Source of the DNA: JAHFUI01 sp039931615
Lineage (GTDB): Bacteria > Acidobacteriota > Vicinamibacteria > Vicinamibacterales > CAVVIG01
Length of the DNA stretch: 64,000 nt
NCBI GenBank assembly: GCA_039931615.1
Contig: JBDTRR010000030.1
Location: 5,991 to 69,990, forward strand
Direction: 5' to 3'
In this document: piece after piece, positions 63,901 through 64,000 of the stretch
Layout: each line of letters begins with the position of its first letter
How positions within the stretch are numbered: position 1 is the stretch's first letter
Made by a program: the position numbers and the translations under genes
Notes under the pieces: generated by a model
What the model saw: only the letters and a program-made list of their open reading frames with translations
Told to the model about the DNA's origin: nothing
The model's database searches: none

Positions 63901-64000
63901 ATGAAAATCAAGATCGTCAAGACCGGATCCTTCAATGCCAAGCCCAGCGGCTACTGCCCGATCTTCGTCGACGACGACGCCCTCAACGGCGCGAAGAAGT
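63901..64000 (+). CDS. RiPP precursor peptide, copy 2 (window ends in stop codon)
   Basis: All 33 codons are present; the last base is the first letter of the expected stop. The peptide is identical to copy 1, although the DNA differs at five third-codon positions, all in the first 15 codons; the 54 bases from codon 16 on are identical. Repetition of an unchanged short peptide supports its being a real, selected gene product. More copies or transport genes may follow beyond the window. Confidence 0.8.
   Translation, partial: MKIKIVKTGSFNAKPSGYCPIFVDDDALNGAKK

Noticed and set aside
63716..64000. Tandem precursor copies read as a CRISPR or simple DNA repeat
   Set aside because: Only two units are present, each with a ribosome site and start codon, and the differences are all synonymous, which fits protein-coding duplication.

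Overview
The window is GC-rich, coding-dense bacterial chromosome, with third codon positions almost all G or C. Gene content points to an acidobacterium of the Vicinamibacteria type: two large Oar-like TonB-dependent receptors with carboxypeptidase-regulatory-like N-termini, a hopanoid/squalene operon hpnC-hpnD-hpnE, a fused E1 alpha/beta 2-oxoacid dehydrogenase, DUF1684 and SirB1-like proteins. This assignment is inferred from gene content; there is no rRNA in the window. I saw no tRNA, rRNA, CRISPR array, prophage or complete insertion sequence.

Layout. 0-5 kb: polyprenol-phosphate glycosyltransferases, a proline-rich STN-like secreted protein, a YqeY-like protein, a rhomboid protease, and DoxX plus cupin. 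5-17 kb: fused E1 dehydrogenase, a secreted propeller-like protein, then a fatty-acid beta-oxidation block (FadN-type hydroxyacyl-CoA dehydrogenase/enoyl-CoA hydratase, two alpha/beta hydrolases, thiolase, acyl-CoA dehydrogenase), a DUF1684 lipoprotein and a HAD phosphatase. 17-25 kb: two paralogous Oar-like receptors flanking a SirB1-like protein. 24-32 kb (minus strand): M20 peptidase, a decayed metallo-beta-lactamase remnant, an outer-membrane barrel, and a LolA-like protein with an FtsX-type permease and ATPase. 32-38 kb: an odd two-domain ThyX-like protein, then a minus-strand membrane-lipid block (peptide deformylase, SDR, acyl desaturase, short-loop histidine kinase, OmpR regulator). 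38-49 kb: NUDIX, lipoprotein, class I aldolase, thiI, hpnEDC, cobalamin adenosyltransferase, a mutY-mutT pair and a YgfZ-like protein. 49-56 kb: hydrolase, FHA protein, MBL hydrolase, degenerate receiver, MFS transporter, SDR, degenerate malate-dehydrogenase-like protein and ECF sigma factor. 56-60 kb (minus): lipB, E2 and E3, which supply the lipoate transfer and partner subunits that the E1 at 5.2 kb needs.

The most interesting region is the right edge (60.4-64.0 kb). An orphan NtrC-type sigma-54 activator is followed by a 310-bp gap carrying a good -24/-12 promoter match and a perfect dyad upstream of it. Next come a radical SAM/SPASM peptide maturase and at least two tandem 33-residue precursor genes encoding identical peptides. 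I read this as a radical-SAM RiPP locus under sigma-54 control; I cannot place its precursor in a named family. The window ends at the last codon of the second precursor, so export, proteolysis and further precursors may lie beyond it.

Two genome-scale patterns recur. One is a dispersed intergenic element of about 60 bp made of two hairpins inside an outer stem, with copies whose sequences differ but whose pairing is kept. The other is a set of -10-like hexamers placed 8-9 nt upstream of start codons, suggesting many leaderless transcripts.
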